The notes under the pieces were generated by a model. The model did no database searches, was not told the DNA's origin, and saw only the letters and a list, made by a program, of their open reading frames with translations. The position numbers and the translations under genes were made by a program. 44,180 nt of DNA, from assembly GCA_963799395.1 (NCBI GenBank), contig CAWCWZ010000054.1, positions 1 through 44,180 of the forward strand, read 5' to 3'. This document shows, piece after piece, positions 16,150-24,990 of the stretch (the first letter of the stretch is position 1; the number at the start of each line of letters is the position of its first letter). The DNA comes from Bog-752 sp963799395. Its GTDB lineage: Bacteria > Actinomycetota > Thermoleophilia > UBA2241.

Positions 16150-16344
16150 GAGTGCCCTTCCGCGAACCACGGCGCCCGCCGCGGACGTCAGTCTCGCCGC
16201 CAGCCTCCACTTTCCCCTGAGTCAAGTCTATACCCGGCGTTTTCTGTTCCCTGTGATGTTATTCTGTCATCATACATGGAGACAACAGGTGCAGACGTGA
16301 TGTCTCAAAGGCATCCGCTTGGCCCAAGGAGCGAGGAGGACCCC
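16150..16344. promoter_or_regulatory. Divergent intergenic region between XRE/ImmA and ARPP-1 genes
   Basis: 195 bases separate two divergent starts. The stretch 16213-16280 is distinctly richer in A/T than its surroundings. It holds a TGAGTCA palindrome at about 16217-16223, a TGTGATGTTAT string near 16251 that could be an extended -10 for the plus gene, and a TTGACT on the minus strand near 16222. These are the natural place for promoters and an XRE operator, but no pair is strong enough to assign. A GAGGAGGA ribosome site for the plus gene is at 16333-16340. Confidence 0.45.
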
Positions 16345-17472
16345 ATGACAGCCATCGCCAAGTCCGACCAGACGGGCCAGCCCGGACCGCCGGCCGCCTT
16401 CGCCGGCGCGCTTCGGCTGGGCGAGCCCCAGGCGCACGGCAGCCTCACGGTGGTGCCGCTCGCCTTCTGGCGCGACCGCGGGCCGCGCTACCAGACGCTC
16501 TCGGCGGCGCTGCGAGCCGGCACGTTCCATGTGACCGAGGTCAGCGCCGGCGGCTCGGTGCCCGAGCTGCGGGCAATCAACCAGGGCGTCACGGGCGTCC
16601 TCATCCTCGACGGCGAGGAGCTCGTCGGCGCCAAGCAGAACCGGGTGCTGAACGCCGCCGTGCTGGTGCGCGAGAAGAGCAGCATGGTGGTGCCGGTGAG
16701 CTGCGTCGAGGCCGGCCGCTGGCACTCCAGCGGCTACGAGTTCGCCGACGAGGAGTCCGTCGTTCACGCCAAGGTGCGACGTGCCGTGCACGAGTCGGTC
16801 TCGCTGAACCTGAGCGCGGCGGGCGCTCACCGCTCCGACCAGCACGCCGTGTGGGGCGAGGTCGCCGAGCTGCAGCAGTACGCCGAGTTCGCCTCGCCGA
16901 CCGGCGCCCACCGCGACGTCTACACGCAGCGCGCCGGCGACATCGCCGGCTACCTCGACGCCTTTCCGCTGCAGTCCGGCCAGCACGGCCTGCTGGTGCT
17001 GCGCGACGGCGAGGTCGTGGGCCTGGACTTCGTCTCGCGGGCCGCCTGCTATGCCCAGCTCCACGCCAAGCTGCTGCGCAGCTACGCGTTCGACGCCGTG
17101 ACGCGCGAGATGGGCCGCGCGCGGGCGGCGGGGCGCGGCGGCAAAGCCGCGAAGGGTCGGAAGCCTGCAGAGGGCGAGGGCGTCGGGCTGCGCCCCGACG
17201 CCGCCCTCGCCCACGCCCGCTCGTTCCTCGAGGCGGTCGCCGGCCTGCCGGGCCGCAGCTTCAAGTCTCCGGGGCGGGGGTGGGACGTGCGCTATGCCGG
17301 CGACGGCGTCTCCGGCTCGGCGCTCATGGTCGGCGGGGTAGCCGTGCACGGGGCGTTCTTCACGACCGAGGACGATCGCGGGGGTGGCGAGCTCGTCAAT
17401 GCGGACTCGCAGGCGGAACAGACGATGGTCGGGTGCGATCGGCGGCGGACGTACCTCGAGCGGCCGTTCTGA
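16345..17472 (+). CDS. ARPP-1 (DUF6569) family protein
   Basis: Cytoplasmic protein of 375 residues with no signal peptide or membrane helix. The ATG at 16345 follows GAGGAGGA. The pattern fits the ARPP-1 domain (ARG and rhodanese-phosphatase-superfamily-associated): VTEVSAGGSVPELRAIN, VLILDGEELVGAKQNRVLN, VPVSCVEAGRW, then FPLQSGQHGLLVL and LDFVSR. Proteins of this family have been linked by context to ADP-ribose and rhodanese chemistry, but I know of no established reaction. A Lys/Gly/Arg-rich linker (about residues 258-280) separates the last part. It is divergent from an XRE/ImmA gene that may control it. Codon use and frame are clean. Confidence 0.75.
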   Translation: MTAIAKSDQTGQPGPPAAFAGALRLGEPQAHGSLTVVPLAFWRDRGPRYQTLSAALRAGTFHVTEVSAGGSVPELRAINQGVTGVLILDGEELVGAKQNRVLNAAVLVREKSSMVVPVSCVEAGRWHSSGYEFADEESVVHAKVRRAVHESVSLNLSAAGAHRSDQHAVWGEVAELQQYAEFASPTGAHRDVYTQRAGDIAGYLDAFPLQSGQHGLLVLRDGEVVGLDFVSRAACYAQLHAKLLRSYAFDAVTREMGRARAAGRGGKAAKGRKPAEGEGVGLRPDAALAHARSFLEAVAGLPGRSFKSPGRGWDVRYAGDGVSGSALMVGGVAVHGAFFTTEDDRGGGELVNADSQAEQTMVGCDRRRTYLERPF

Positions 17473-17613
17473 AACGGCGCCCGACGACCATCGTGGGTGC
17501 GCCGCCAAGACCGCCAAGATGGACGAGGCCGCCTTGGAACGTGTCCCGGCGGCCTCACTTCGCCCCTCGGAGGAGGGGCTACCAGTCCATCATCGACTGC
17601 CCGACTTGGCTCG

Positions 17614-19195
17614 TCAACTGTTGGCCGTCCCGTCTCTCGTCGGCGGGTCCGAGGCAAGCTGCACGGTGCTTGTGTGTCGCGCGCCCGATGGGTTGCTCCA
17701 GCCGATCGTGACCTTGTCGCCCGGCTTGTAGCCGTCCATCAGGGCAGTCAAGGCGTTCGGCGAGGCGACCGACTGGCCGTCGACCGAGACAATGGTGTCG
17801 CCCGGCAGTCGGCCCGGCGCGAGCCGCCGGCGTGCCGGACACAACGCCAACGATCGGCGCGCCCGACCTCGACGAACCGGAGCCACCGCTGGGGCCGCCC
17901 TGAGCGGCCGGTTGCAGCTCGACGCCCAGGAAGGCGGTCGGGCCGATGTGCACGCCGGCCGACGCGGTGTGGTTTTCGATCTGCGCAACGGGCGCCGCCG
18001 CGGTATCGACCGGGATGGCAAATCCCTGGCTCTGCCGGGTCTGCGAGAGGCCGAACGAGTAGCCGCTCGACGCGGCGGTGTCCAGGCCGATCACCTGGCC
18101 GGCGGTGTTGACCAACGGTCCTCCGGAGTCGCCCGGCTGGATGTCGGCGTTCGTGCGGATCAGGCCATTGAGCTTCTCGGAGGTGCCATCCAGCTCGTCC
18201 CTTGCCGTGATCTGTTGATCGAGCGCCACGATCGAGCCGCCGGCCGCACTGGGAGGTGCCCGCCGAGCCCGCCGGCGTTACCGATGGCGACCACCGGCTG
18301 GTGGACCGTGACGTTGGCGGAGTCGCCGAGCTGCACCGTCTTGAGAGCGGAGGCGCCATGCAACTGGATGAGTGCGACATCCTGACCAGGGTCGTAGCCG
18401 ACGACCGTGGCAGAGTAGGTGCGTCCGTTGCCGAGATCGGTGGCGCTGATGGCAGTCGCGCCGTTGATCACGTGGTTGTTGGTGGGACCAGGCCCGAGGA
18501 GTTCAAGACGATGCCCGTGGCCGACCCTGGGCCCCCTGATCGCCCAAGGTGACGTTGATGTCCACCAGCGCCGGATCGACCTTCGCGGCGATCGAGTTCA
18601 CATCCTTGGGGGCGCCTGGGCGGCGCTCGATGAGCCGCCCGAGCTCGCGCCGCCGCCACCACCGAAGGGGAACTGCCCGAGCTACCAGAACCCGAGCCGC
18701 CACCGTTACCGAAGGGGAAGCCGTTCGAGCCACCGAATCCGAAGTTGCCGCCGGGCTGGGTCTGCGAGATCGTGGCCTTGGGCGTCGGCCAGAACTGGTG
18801 TGCGATGACTGCACCGAGCACCACCGCGACGCCGAGCAGCAAGGCGCTGACGGCGATGCGCGCAAAGCGGTGCCGGTGCCGTGGGGCACCGTCCGGCGAC
18901 GGGTGCGGTGGCGCTGATCCTGCGTCCGGCGGGGGCGGCGCACTCGAGGTCGCCTCCTGTCGGGGCGGGGGGCTCCAGCGCGCCGTCAGGCAGCGGCGTC
19001 CAGCCTGCCTCGGCCGATGGGACACCCCCAACCGACGGGCAGGGGGCCGGTCGTCTGCTCCCAGCCACCCCGCGGCGCGCTCCAGGGCGTGTTCGGGGGA
19101 CTGGCTTGCGGGCGCCCGAAGTCGATGTTGGCGGTTCCTGCTTCGTCGGAAGTCGGGCCCTCGAGCGGCCCGCCCGGCGAGGATGGATCGGACAT
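17614..19195 (-). pseudogene. htrA: HtrA/DegP-type serine protease, about seven frameshifts
   Basis: All parts of a membrane-anchored HtrA protease are present in order but spread over three frames. The ATG at 19195 (GGAGG upstream) opens a disordered Pro/Gly-rich cytoplasmic region. A membrane helix FARIAVSALLLGVAVVLGA follows near 18850, then a Gly/Ser linker. The protease domain has TNNHVING (His, about 18475), DVALIQL (Asp, about 18380) and GDSGGPLVN (Ser, about 18120). A C-terminal PDZ domain has GDTIVSVDGQ and GDKVTIGW, with the stop at 17614-17616. Frame changes fall near 19035, 18960, 18650, 18525, 18475, 18250 and 17820. Catalytic motifs are intact, so sequence errors are as likely as real decay. 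It is convergent with the ARPP-1 gene. Confidence 0.72.
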
Positions 19196-19378
19196 CGTGC
19201 CTCCGTGTACTTGCTGTCTCTTGCCGAGTGTTCCCCGCCGCGCACGATCGCCGCGCAGTACGAAACTCTCGGGGTTCTTTGCCCGTCAACTAATGGTGAC
19301 CAGTCCCGCTGAGGAGTGTCTGAGGACCAGCTTGGAAACACCTGAGAGTCACTGCCGTCGTCGGTTCGCTTCCATCTG

Positions 19379-19495
19379 ATGAAACACGTGGCGCCGGCGG
19401 TGTTCGTCTCCGCTGTCGCGGCTGTGCTCACCCTGGGCGTGGCTGTCGCCCAAGCAGTGCCTATGGGCCGCGGGGCGGCGATCAGGGTGCCTACC
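19379..19495 (+). pseudogene. Possible 5' fragment of a secreted protein (signal peptide only)
   Basis: From ATG 19379 the translation starts MKHVAPAVFV and continues as a good signal peptide ending in AQA, but from about 19495 onward it only reads the antisense of the truncated DUF917 gene. I see no ribosome site. It may be the stub of a gene whose body was deleted; chance is also possible in GC-rich DNA. Confidence 0.25.
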
Positions 19496-19907
19496 GCAGG
19501 CCACAGCGCAACAAATGTTGGTCTGGTCGTCGGGAAAGTGCGCGGTCAATCTCCTTGGCGGTGTTGCCCCCGCCCAGCTCCGTCGAGACCACTCCCTGCA
19601 CGCGTCTGCCGAGGTGTTCCTGCAACGCCCGGAAGGCGCGGACGGCCGGGTACCCATCGGCCTGCGCCGGGGCCGAGGACACCCCGCGCTCCGTCCGCTG
19701 GTGTCGGGAGACGGCGCCACAGGTGTAGGGAGAGGCGATCAGGTCGTCGTCGGGGACCTCATCGAGGTCCGCGAGCACGAACTCGCCGAGTTGCGCGGCG
19801 CTGTCCAGCAGCGCGAGGCCCTCGCCAAGCGCGCCTCCTCCACCCGTACCGAGGACGGTGCAGCCGAGCAGCATGTCCTGCGCGTCGTCGAGGCTGAGCT
19901 TCTCCAC
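19491..19907 (-). pseudogene. Truncated DUF917 (hydantoinase-related) family protein
   Basis: The GTG at 19907 follows GGAGGCAAGGGGGG and starts EKLSLDDAQDMLLGCTVLGTGGGGALGEG in two stretches typical of DUF917 proteins, which are associated with hydantoin and thiohydantoin metabolism. VVSTELGGGNTA, also family-typical, appears near residue 117, but the frame then turns to unrelated sequence and stops at 138 residues, against about 360 in the family. The segment after SPYTCGAVS looks locally shifted as well. So it is a 5' fragment, not functional as it stands. The loss of the 3' end coincides with the signal-peptide stub on the other strand. Confidence 0.65.
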
Positions 19908-20022
19908 GAGATCCCCCCCTTGCCTCCCTGGATGCGACGATACCCCGCTGGCCAACGCTCGCAACGGCTGACCACTCGGGAGATCGCGCCTACTATGAGT
20001 GGCGGCAAAGGGGGGAAGTCGC

Positions 20023-21778
20023 GTGGCCGGGCTCATCATCGTCTGCGAGCGCGAGGGACACAGGCTGGGGAGCTCGGCGGCCGGCGTGCGCCGCTGCGCC
20101 GAGCGCATCGTGCCCGACCAACATCGAGGCGCACCCGCCGCTGCTCTGGGAGAGGGACGGCGTCGTCGCGGCCGCGGTGAACCCGGGCCCGGGCACGTTG
20201 TTCCGCGATGGAGCGGTGGCCGTCGGCCAGCTCTGCGACTGCGGCGAGCTCTACGAGGCCGGCGAGCGCTGGTGGGAACCCGGGTCCTCGGTGCCGGACG
20301 GCTCCTTCGCGCTCTGCCGGGTCTCCGATACGCGGGTCGAGCTCGTCACCGACCTCTACGCTTCGCGCACCCTCTGGTACGTGCTGACGGATGACCTGTT
20401 TCTGGCGGCCTCTTCGCAACGGGTTCTGGTGGCGCTGCTGGGCGGCTTCGAGCTGAACCATGAGGCGGTGTCGTGGATGCTGTCGGCCGGCCATCTGCCG
20501 CCCGGCGCGGGCTGGGACGCGAGGCTGCGGCGCGTGCCGCCGGCCTGCCGTCTGACCCTCGACCGCCGGACCTGGACCCTCGATCAAGTGCGTCACCTCG
20601 TCCCGATCGTGCCGGCCGAGGGCAGCGAGCAGGAGCACGTCGAGCGCCTGCGCAACGCCATCCTGGACGCGTGTGCCCGTCTCGACGTTCCGTGGGAGAC
20701 GTGGCTCCTGGCGCTCTCGGGCGGGATGGACAGTCGCAGCATCCTCGTCGGCCTGGCGTGCGCCGGCCGGCGGCCGACCTGCGTCACGTGGGGTCGCGAG
20801 GCGGCCCGGGGCGATCCCAAGAACGACGCCGCCATCGGCGAGCGCGTGGCCGACCGCTTCGGCGTGCCGCACGTCTTCTGCTCGACCGACTTCACAGGCG
20901 AGCCGCTGGACCTGGTCCTCGGGCGCTTTCTCGCCGTGTCCGAAGGGCGGCTCGACCACTTCGACGCCTATACGGATGGGCTGCGCATGTGGAAGCTTCT
21001 TTTCGACTCGGGCGTCGGGGGCGTCGTCAGGGGCGACGAGCCGACGCAGGGCTACCAGTGGCACTACTCTTCTGAGGGGGTGTCCCGGCTGCGCGCACTG
21101 GCGCACATGGTCGCCGACTACCCGCCCACGCACGTCATCCACCGCCTCGGGCTGGCCCCGCAGACCTGGCCGGACGACCTGCGCAAGCGCGCCGGCGAGC
21201 CGCGCTGCGCCTACAGCGGACGGTTGTTCCAGGAGGTGATGTCGCCGGCCATGATGTCGCCGTTGAACGACCTCAAGGGCCAGTATCTGGAGGTCGCCAA
21301 CCCGTTTCTTTCGCGAGCGGTCGTAGTAGCTTGCCACACCATGCCCGAACCGCTGCGCAGGGGCCGGCGGGCGATGAAGGCCGTGCAGGCCTCGATGAAG
21401 GTCGGGATCCCCTTCGCCGAGCGCCACGCGCCCGTCGACAGGTCGGTCTGGTTCGCGCGCCCGGACTTTCGCCCGGAGCTGCGGCGCGGCCTGTCGTTGC
21501 CGGCTGCCGAGCGCCTCTTCTCGGAAGAGGCGATTGCGCTGATCGAGGCTGCTCTCGATGATGGGCCCACGCCATCACTGTGGGCCCGAGTGCGGCCCCG
21601 GGTGAAGGAGGCGGTGCCCAAGCGCGTCAGCGACCGGCTCAAACTCCGCCCACGGCTGACGGGGACTGCCGGCAGCCTCGCGTTTCGCGCCTACATCGCC
21701 GTTCGCATGGTGGAACTGCTGACCGGGGACGCGGCGCTTCTGGGCCCGCGCACCGACGCGCCGCATGGGAGCCCGTGA
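20023..21778 (+). CDS. Asparagine-synthetase-like protein with degenerate glutaminase domain
   Basis: Likely an ATP-dependent amide-forming or adenylating enzyme of the asparagine synthetase B superfamily, about 585 residues. The GTG at 20023 follows AAGGGGGGAAG. The N-terminal half follows the class II glutamine amidotransferase layout but begins MAGLIIV, lacking the catalytic Cys2, so ammonia release from glutamine is not expected. The synthetase domain has the PP-loop SGGMDS (bases 20717-20734) and GVVRGDEP near residue 345. One indel near 20118-20130 splits the first 30 residues from the rest; PTNIEAHPPLLWERDG shows the second frame. Loss of Cys2 is also seen in lasso-peptide cyclases and beta-lactam synthetase, but no precursor peptide is visible here. 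The stop overlaps the next ATG by one base (TGATG), so the two are coupled. Confidence 0.72.
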
Positions 21779-23641
21779 TGGTGACCAGCACCTCCGGGGC
21801 GGGCAAGAGCGACAGCGGCGTTGGGGGAGACGTGGCGCGCCTCGGAGCGCTTGCCCTCGTCTGCTGCCTGCTCGTCGGCCTCGTCTGGGCGCTGGCAGTC
21901 GCCCTGGCAGCCGGTCCCTCGGCGACGCCCGTCGGCAAGACCATCCTGCGGGTCGGCTGGACGGACGACCCCGAGACCCTCAACCCCTTCGTCGGACAGA
22001 CCGGCACCGCGAGCGAGATCTACGATCTCAACTACGACTTCCTTACCCGGTACGATCGCGTGACCCTGACGCCTCGTCCGGCGCTCGCGACGTCCTGGAG
22101 CCACTCGCCCGACGGCAAGACGTGGACCTTCTCGCTGCGCCGCGGCGTGACCTGGCAGGACGGGCGACCGTTCACGTCGGCCGACGTCGTCTTCACCTTC
22201 GACTACGTCATCGACAACGACATGGCGGCGTTCACCAGCTACACGACCTTCATCAAGCAGGTGGTTGCGGTCAACCGCTACACGGTGCGGTTCGTCTGTT
22301 CGCGCCCGAAGGCGAACATGCTGGCACTCGCCGTGCCGATCCTGCCCGCGCACATCTGGTCGAAGGTCGACCCGAAGGCGGCGGCCGACAGCTACCCCAA
22401 CAATCCGCCCGTGATCGGCACGGGCCCCTTCCAGGTCGTCGAGTATCAGCCCGACAGGTTCGTTCGGCTCGTGGCCAACAAGCACTACTGGCGCGGCGCC
22501 CCAAAGGTCGACGAGCTCATCTTTGAGATCTACCAGGACCCCGACACGATGCAGCTTGACCTGCGCTCGGGGGCAATCGACGCCGCGGTCAAGCTCCCGC
22601 TGGCATCGCTCATGACCCTGCGGGGCGACAGGAACCTGAACCTCTCGACACAGAACCCGCAGCGGGTGGTGAACGATCTCGGCTTCAACTGCTACCGCGG
22701 TGCTGCCTCGCAGGGCAACCCGGTGCTTCTCGACCCAGCGTTCCGCCGAGCCCTGAACTACGCCATCGACAAGCAGGAGATCTGCCGCGTGGCCTACTTC
22801 GGCCTGGCTCGCCCGGGCACGACTGCCCTCGTCTCACACTACTGGGTCGATCCCGACTGGCACTGGACGCCGCCGGCAGACGAGGCCTACACCTTCGACC
22901 CGGCGAAGGCCGCGGACCTGCTCACCGCGGCGGGCTACCCGCTGCGCAACGGCGTGCGCCTCGACAAGCGCGGCAAGCCGATCACCCTGCGCCTGTGGGC
23001 TATCTCGAGCGGAGCCCAACGAGCAGACGGCCGGCAGGCTCATCGTCGGCTGGCTGGGCCAGATCGGGCTTAAGGTCAGCTTCCAAGTATTCGACACCGG
23101 CACCCTCATGGACCGCATGTGGAACTACGAGGGCAAGACGTATGCCCCCGACTACGATCTCTTCCTGTGGGGCTGGAACAGCGAGCTCGATCCCAACTTC
23201 ACGCTCTCGGTGTTCACGACGAGCCAGATCGGCACCTGGAGCGACACCAACTGGTCGAACGCGCAGTACGACCGCCTCTTCGAGCAGCAGCAGGCGACGC
23301 TCGACCCCGCCAGGCGCAAACAGATGATCGACCGTATGCAGGAGTTGATGTACCGCGAGTCGCCCATGATCTTTCTGGCCGAGCCGGCGCGCATCATCGC
23401 CTGGAACGTCTCGCGGTGGCAGGGCTGGGTCCGCTCGCCGGCCGATGTCGGCGCGGCCCTGGGGACGTTCCCCATCATCGACAGCTACCTCTTCGTGCGG
23501 CTGCGTACGGCGTCTGCTTCCCCGCGGTCGCCGGGCCGCCACGCCGGACTCATGGTGGCCGTCGTGATCGTCGTCGTGGGCGTGGCCGCCCTGGCGGTGC
23601 GTCGCGTCCGCCTGCGTCCGCGCCCGGACGTGGAGTCGTAG
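21778..23641 (+). CDS. Family 5 peptide/nickel-type ABC substrate-binding protein, frameshifted
   Basis: Extracytoplasmic solute-binding protein of the peptide/nickel (family 5) type, about 620 residues. The ATG at 21778 overlaps the upstream stop. An N-terminal hydrophobic segment (about 22-45) has no clear lipobox. The mature part opens ILRVGWTDDPETLNPFVG and contains LRRGVTWQDGRPFTSADVVF, IGTGPFQVV and RRALNYAIDKQ. One extra base near 23010-23013 (AGCGGAGCC) shifts the frame; removing it joins AISS to EPNEQTAGRLIVGW. The C-terminus has a second hydrophobic helix (GLMVAVVIVVVGVAALAV) and a basic tail, an unusual anchoring. No permease or ATPase genes follow, so its partner transporter is elsewhere or it is an orphan. 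Confidence 0.78.
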
Positions 23642-23697
23642 AGGGACGCGGGTCTGTCGGAGCGGGCCGACCTCGCGTGTGTGGCGTGCCGCTGCGT

Positions 23698-23836
23698 TGC
23701 CACCATTGGCGACACCCGCGGCACGAAAAACGCCGCCGCCGATGGCGGCGGTCGAGAAAGCCCCGGCGGCGACGGCCACGACACCGATGGGTGTTGACAC
23801 CGGGATGCTGCCACCGCTGGCGACACCCGCGGCGCG
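23698..23836. repeat. Pair of 28-bp direct repeats, 111 bp apart
   Basis: Bases 23698-23725 and 23809-23836 share TGCCACC, then TGGCGACACCCGCGGC and CG, with three mismatches in 28. They lie in the otherwise gene-free interval 23642-23933; translations of either strand there are low in conserved signal. A GGTGTTGACACC palindrome is at 23790-23801. Confidence 0.6.
23726..23751 (-). terminator. Intrinsic terminator of the twin microprotein transcript
   Basis: Read on the minus strand, CCGCCGCC, loop ATC and GGCGGCGG (23751 down to 23733) are followed by CG and a run of five T. This is a standard rho-independent terminator about 180 bases downstream of the second microprotein. Confidence 0.7.
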
Positions 23837-23933
23837 CCCACCGGCGCCGCCGGGGGACGACTGTTTAGCCGCCCGCCCCTAGCGGACGGCTACGATGACG
23901 CGACTGGCTGGAGCGGGCTGGGCCGACGGTCGG

Positions 23934-24026
23934 TCAGTCCCACTTCCACCAGGCGCCGCTGGCGACGGCAAGGGCGACGACGAGCGCCAGCCCCAGTGCG
24001 ACTCTGCTGTAGAGCAGTGATTTCAT
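23934..24026 (-). CDS. 30-residue single-pass membrane microprotein (sister B)
   Basis: ATG at 24026, with AGGGAGAGA upstream on the minus strand. The 30-residue product starts MKSLLYSR, has one hydrophobic helix (about residues 9-23) and ends ASGAWWKWD. The C-terminal pattern A-(V/L)-A-S-G-A-x-x-K-W is shared with the 31-residue product encoded 50 bases upstream, so the two are paralogs. The aromatic, charged end would lie just outside or at the membrane face. A terminator follows. I do not recognise the family; possible roles are a subunit of a membrane complex or a regulator. Confidence 0.6.
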   Translation of the reverse strand: MKSLLYSRVALGLALVVALAVASGAWWKWD

Positions 24027-24076
24027 GGTCTCTCTCCCTAGATACACGGACGTGAGCCGAATTGCCGTAGGCGCTG

Positions 24077-24172
24077 CTAGGCCCACTTCTTGGCCGCGCC
24101 GCTCGCCAGGGCGATGGACACGATCAGCGCCACCATCGCGAGCTTCGGGTATTTGCCGGACAACACACTCAT
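24077..24172 (-). CDS. 31-residue single-pass membrane microprotein (sister A)
   Basis: ATG at 24172, with AGAAAGGATG upstream on the minus strand. The product starts MSVLSGKYPKL, has one membrane helix (about residues 11-25) and ends ASGAAKKWA. It is the first of a bicistronic pair with the microprotein at 23934-24026, sharing the ASGA-x-x-KW end. Each has its own ribosome site, and the pair ends in a good intrinsic terminator, which argues these are real genes. Function unknown. Confidence 0.6.
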   Translation of the reverse strand: MSVLSGKYPKLAMVALIVSIALASGAAKKWA

Positions 24173-24511
24173 CTGGACATCCTTTCTGGGTGATCCCCAC
24201 CAGCCTGACCCCCGTGCTGGACCGCCGACGATACGGCCGCCCGAGCACTGAGTCCCGATGCTATCGACTATCGACGGGCCCACTTCCACACTTCACTTTG
24301 CGACGGCGCCCGTGGCGGCTCGCTCAGGCTCGACGGGCAGGGCGATCGGTGCGCTTCATACGAGCCTGACAACACATGTCGGCGAGCCTGGCTCGAGCGT
24401 CGCGCGTGCGTGGCCCGGGTCGCGCCATCGGCCGTTTCGCACCGGCGACCCCCGTGCGAGCGCGGATCATGATGCCTGGGATGGCAACAGCGCGGAAAAG
24501 GATGCGATTCG
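24173..24511. other. Interval with no gene recognised
   Basis: This 339-base stretch separates the microproteins from the ADP-ribosylglycohydrolase fragment. It should hold the microprotein promoter (minus) and the fragment's promoter (plus), but I find no convincing pair of boxes. An AAAAGGA ribosome site at 24496-24502 serves the GTG at 24512. Confidence 0.4.
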
Positions 24512-24652
24512 GTGGCCGAGACAGACAGGGTTCGTGGCCGCGTGCCCGACCAGGTGCGCGACCGCGTGCGCGGTTGCCTGATCGGTTTGGCGGTCGGTGA
24601 CGCCCACGGCGCGCCGCTCGAGTTCCTACCTCAGCCCCAGCGACACCTCTAG
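24512..24652 (+). pseudogene. 5' fragment of an ADP-ribosylglycohydrolase gene
   Basis: The GTG at 24512 with AAAAGGA upstream gives 46 residues containing VRDRVRGCLIGLAVGDAHGA and PLEF. This is the N-terminal motif of ADP-ribosylglycohydrolases (DraG/ARH family). After PLEF the sequence becomes the antisense of the mazF-like 3' end and stops. The rest of the roughly 300-residue enzyme is absent from the window, so the gene was cut by the event that placed the toxin-antitoxin pair here, or by an assembly join. Confidence 0.65.
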
Positions 24653-24947
24653 CGCCTGGTCGACGGCGCGCATCGCCTGGGGGGACAGGGCGCCGAGCTT
24701 CTCTTCGAGCCGCGAGATGAGAACCGTGTCGAGCGATTCGGAGTGCACCCATGCCGGCGTCGCCCAGCTCATCGGCCGCCAGGCTCACCAGGAACGGATA
24801 GTCGCCGCGGGGAGCGGTGGAGAGTATGGCGACGATGGTGGTCGGCGACCAGCGGTTGCCGACGTCGTTCTGAACGACGAGAGCGGGGCGTCGCCCGACC
24901 GGCGCCGGGAACGTCATCCAGTAGACGTCGCCGCGCAGGGGCGTCAT
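24626..24947 (-). CDS. MazF/PemK-type endoribonuclease toxin, frameshifted
   Basis: Toxin that in its family cleaves mRNA at short sequences. The ATG at 24947 opens MTPLRGDVYWMTFPAPVGRR, followed by PALVVQNDVGNRWSPTTIVAILS, the usual MazF core split here into two runs. A one-base shift near 24744-24756 separates SLAADELGDAGM from VHSESLDTVLISRLEEKLG and LSPQAMRAVDQAL, which is the normal family C-terminus ending at 24626. Either a sequence error or an inactivated toxin fits; the sense of both frames favours an error. It lies 43 bases after the RHH antitoxin on the same strand. Its 3' end overlaps the glycohydrolase fragment in antisense. Confidence 0.75.
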
Positions 24948-24990
24948 GCGCTCGCGGGGGTGGTGCCCGGCCGCCTGGTGCGCCGCCCGG

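Noticed and set aside
20023..21778. Lasso peptide biosynthetic cluster around the Asn-synthetase-like gene
   Set aside because: No precursor peptide, leader-binding protein or transglutaminase-like protease is visible nearby; the neighbours are a DUF917 fragment and a solute-binding protein.
23698..23836. CRISPR-like array from the 28-bp direct repeats
   Set aside because: Only two copies with three mismatches, a spacer of 83 bases and no cas genes in the window.
23000..23841. Minus-strand ORFs opposite and beyond the 3' end of the peptide-binding protein
   Set aside because: Antisense of a clearly coding plus-strand frame, then low-complexity Arg/Thr/Pro sequence without homology.
24260..24360. 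A possible third microprotein upstream of the twins, ending WKWARR on the minus strand
   Set aside because: The frame upstream of WKWA is polar (EPPRAPSQSEV) with no hydrophobic helix and no start with a ribosome site, so only the ending resembles the twins.
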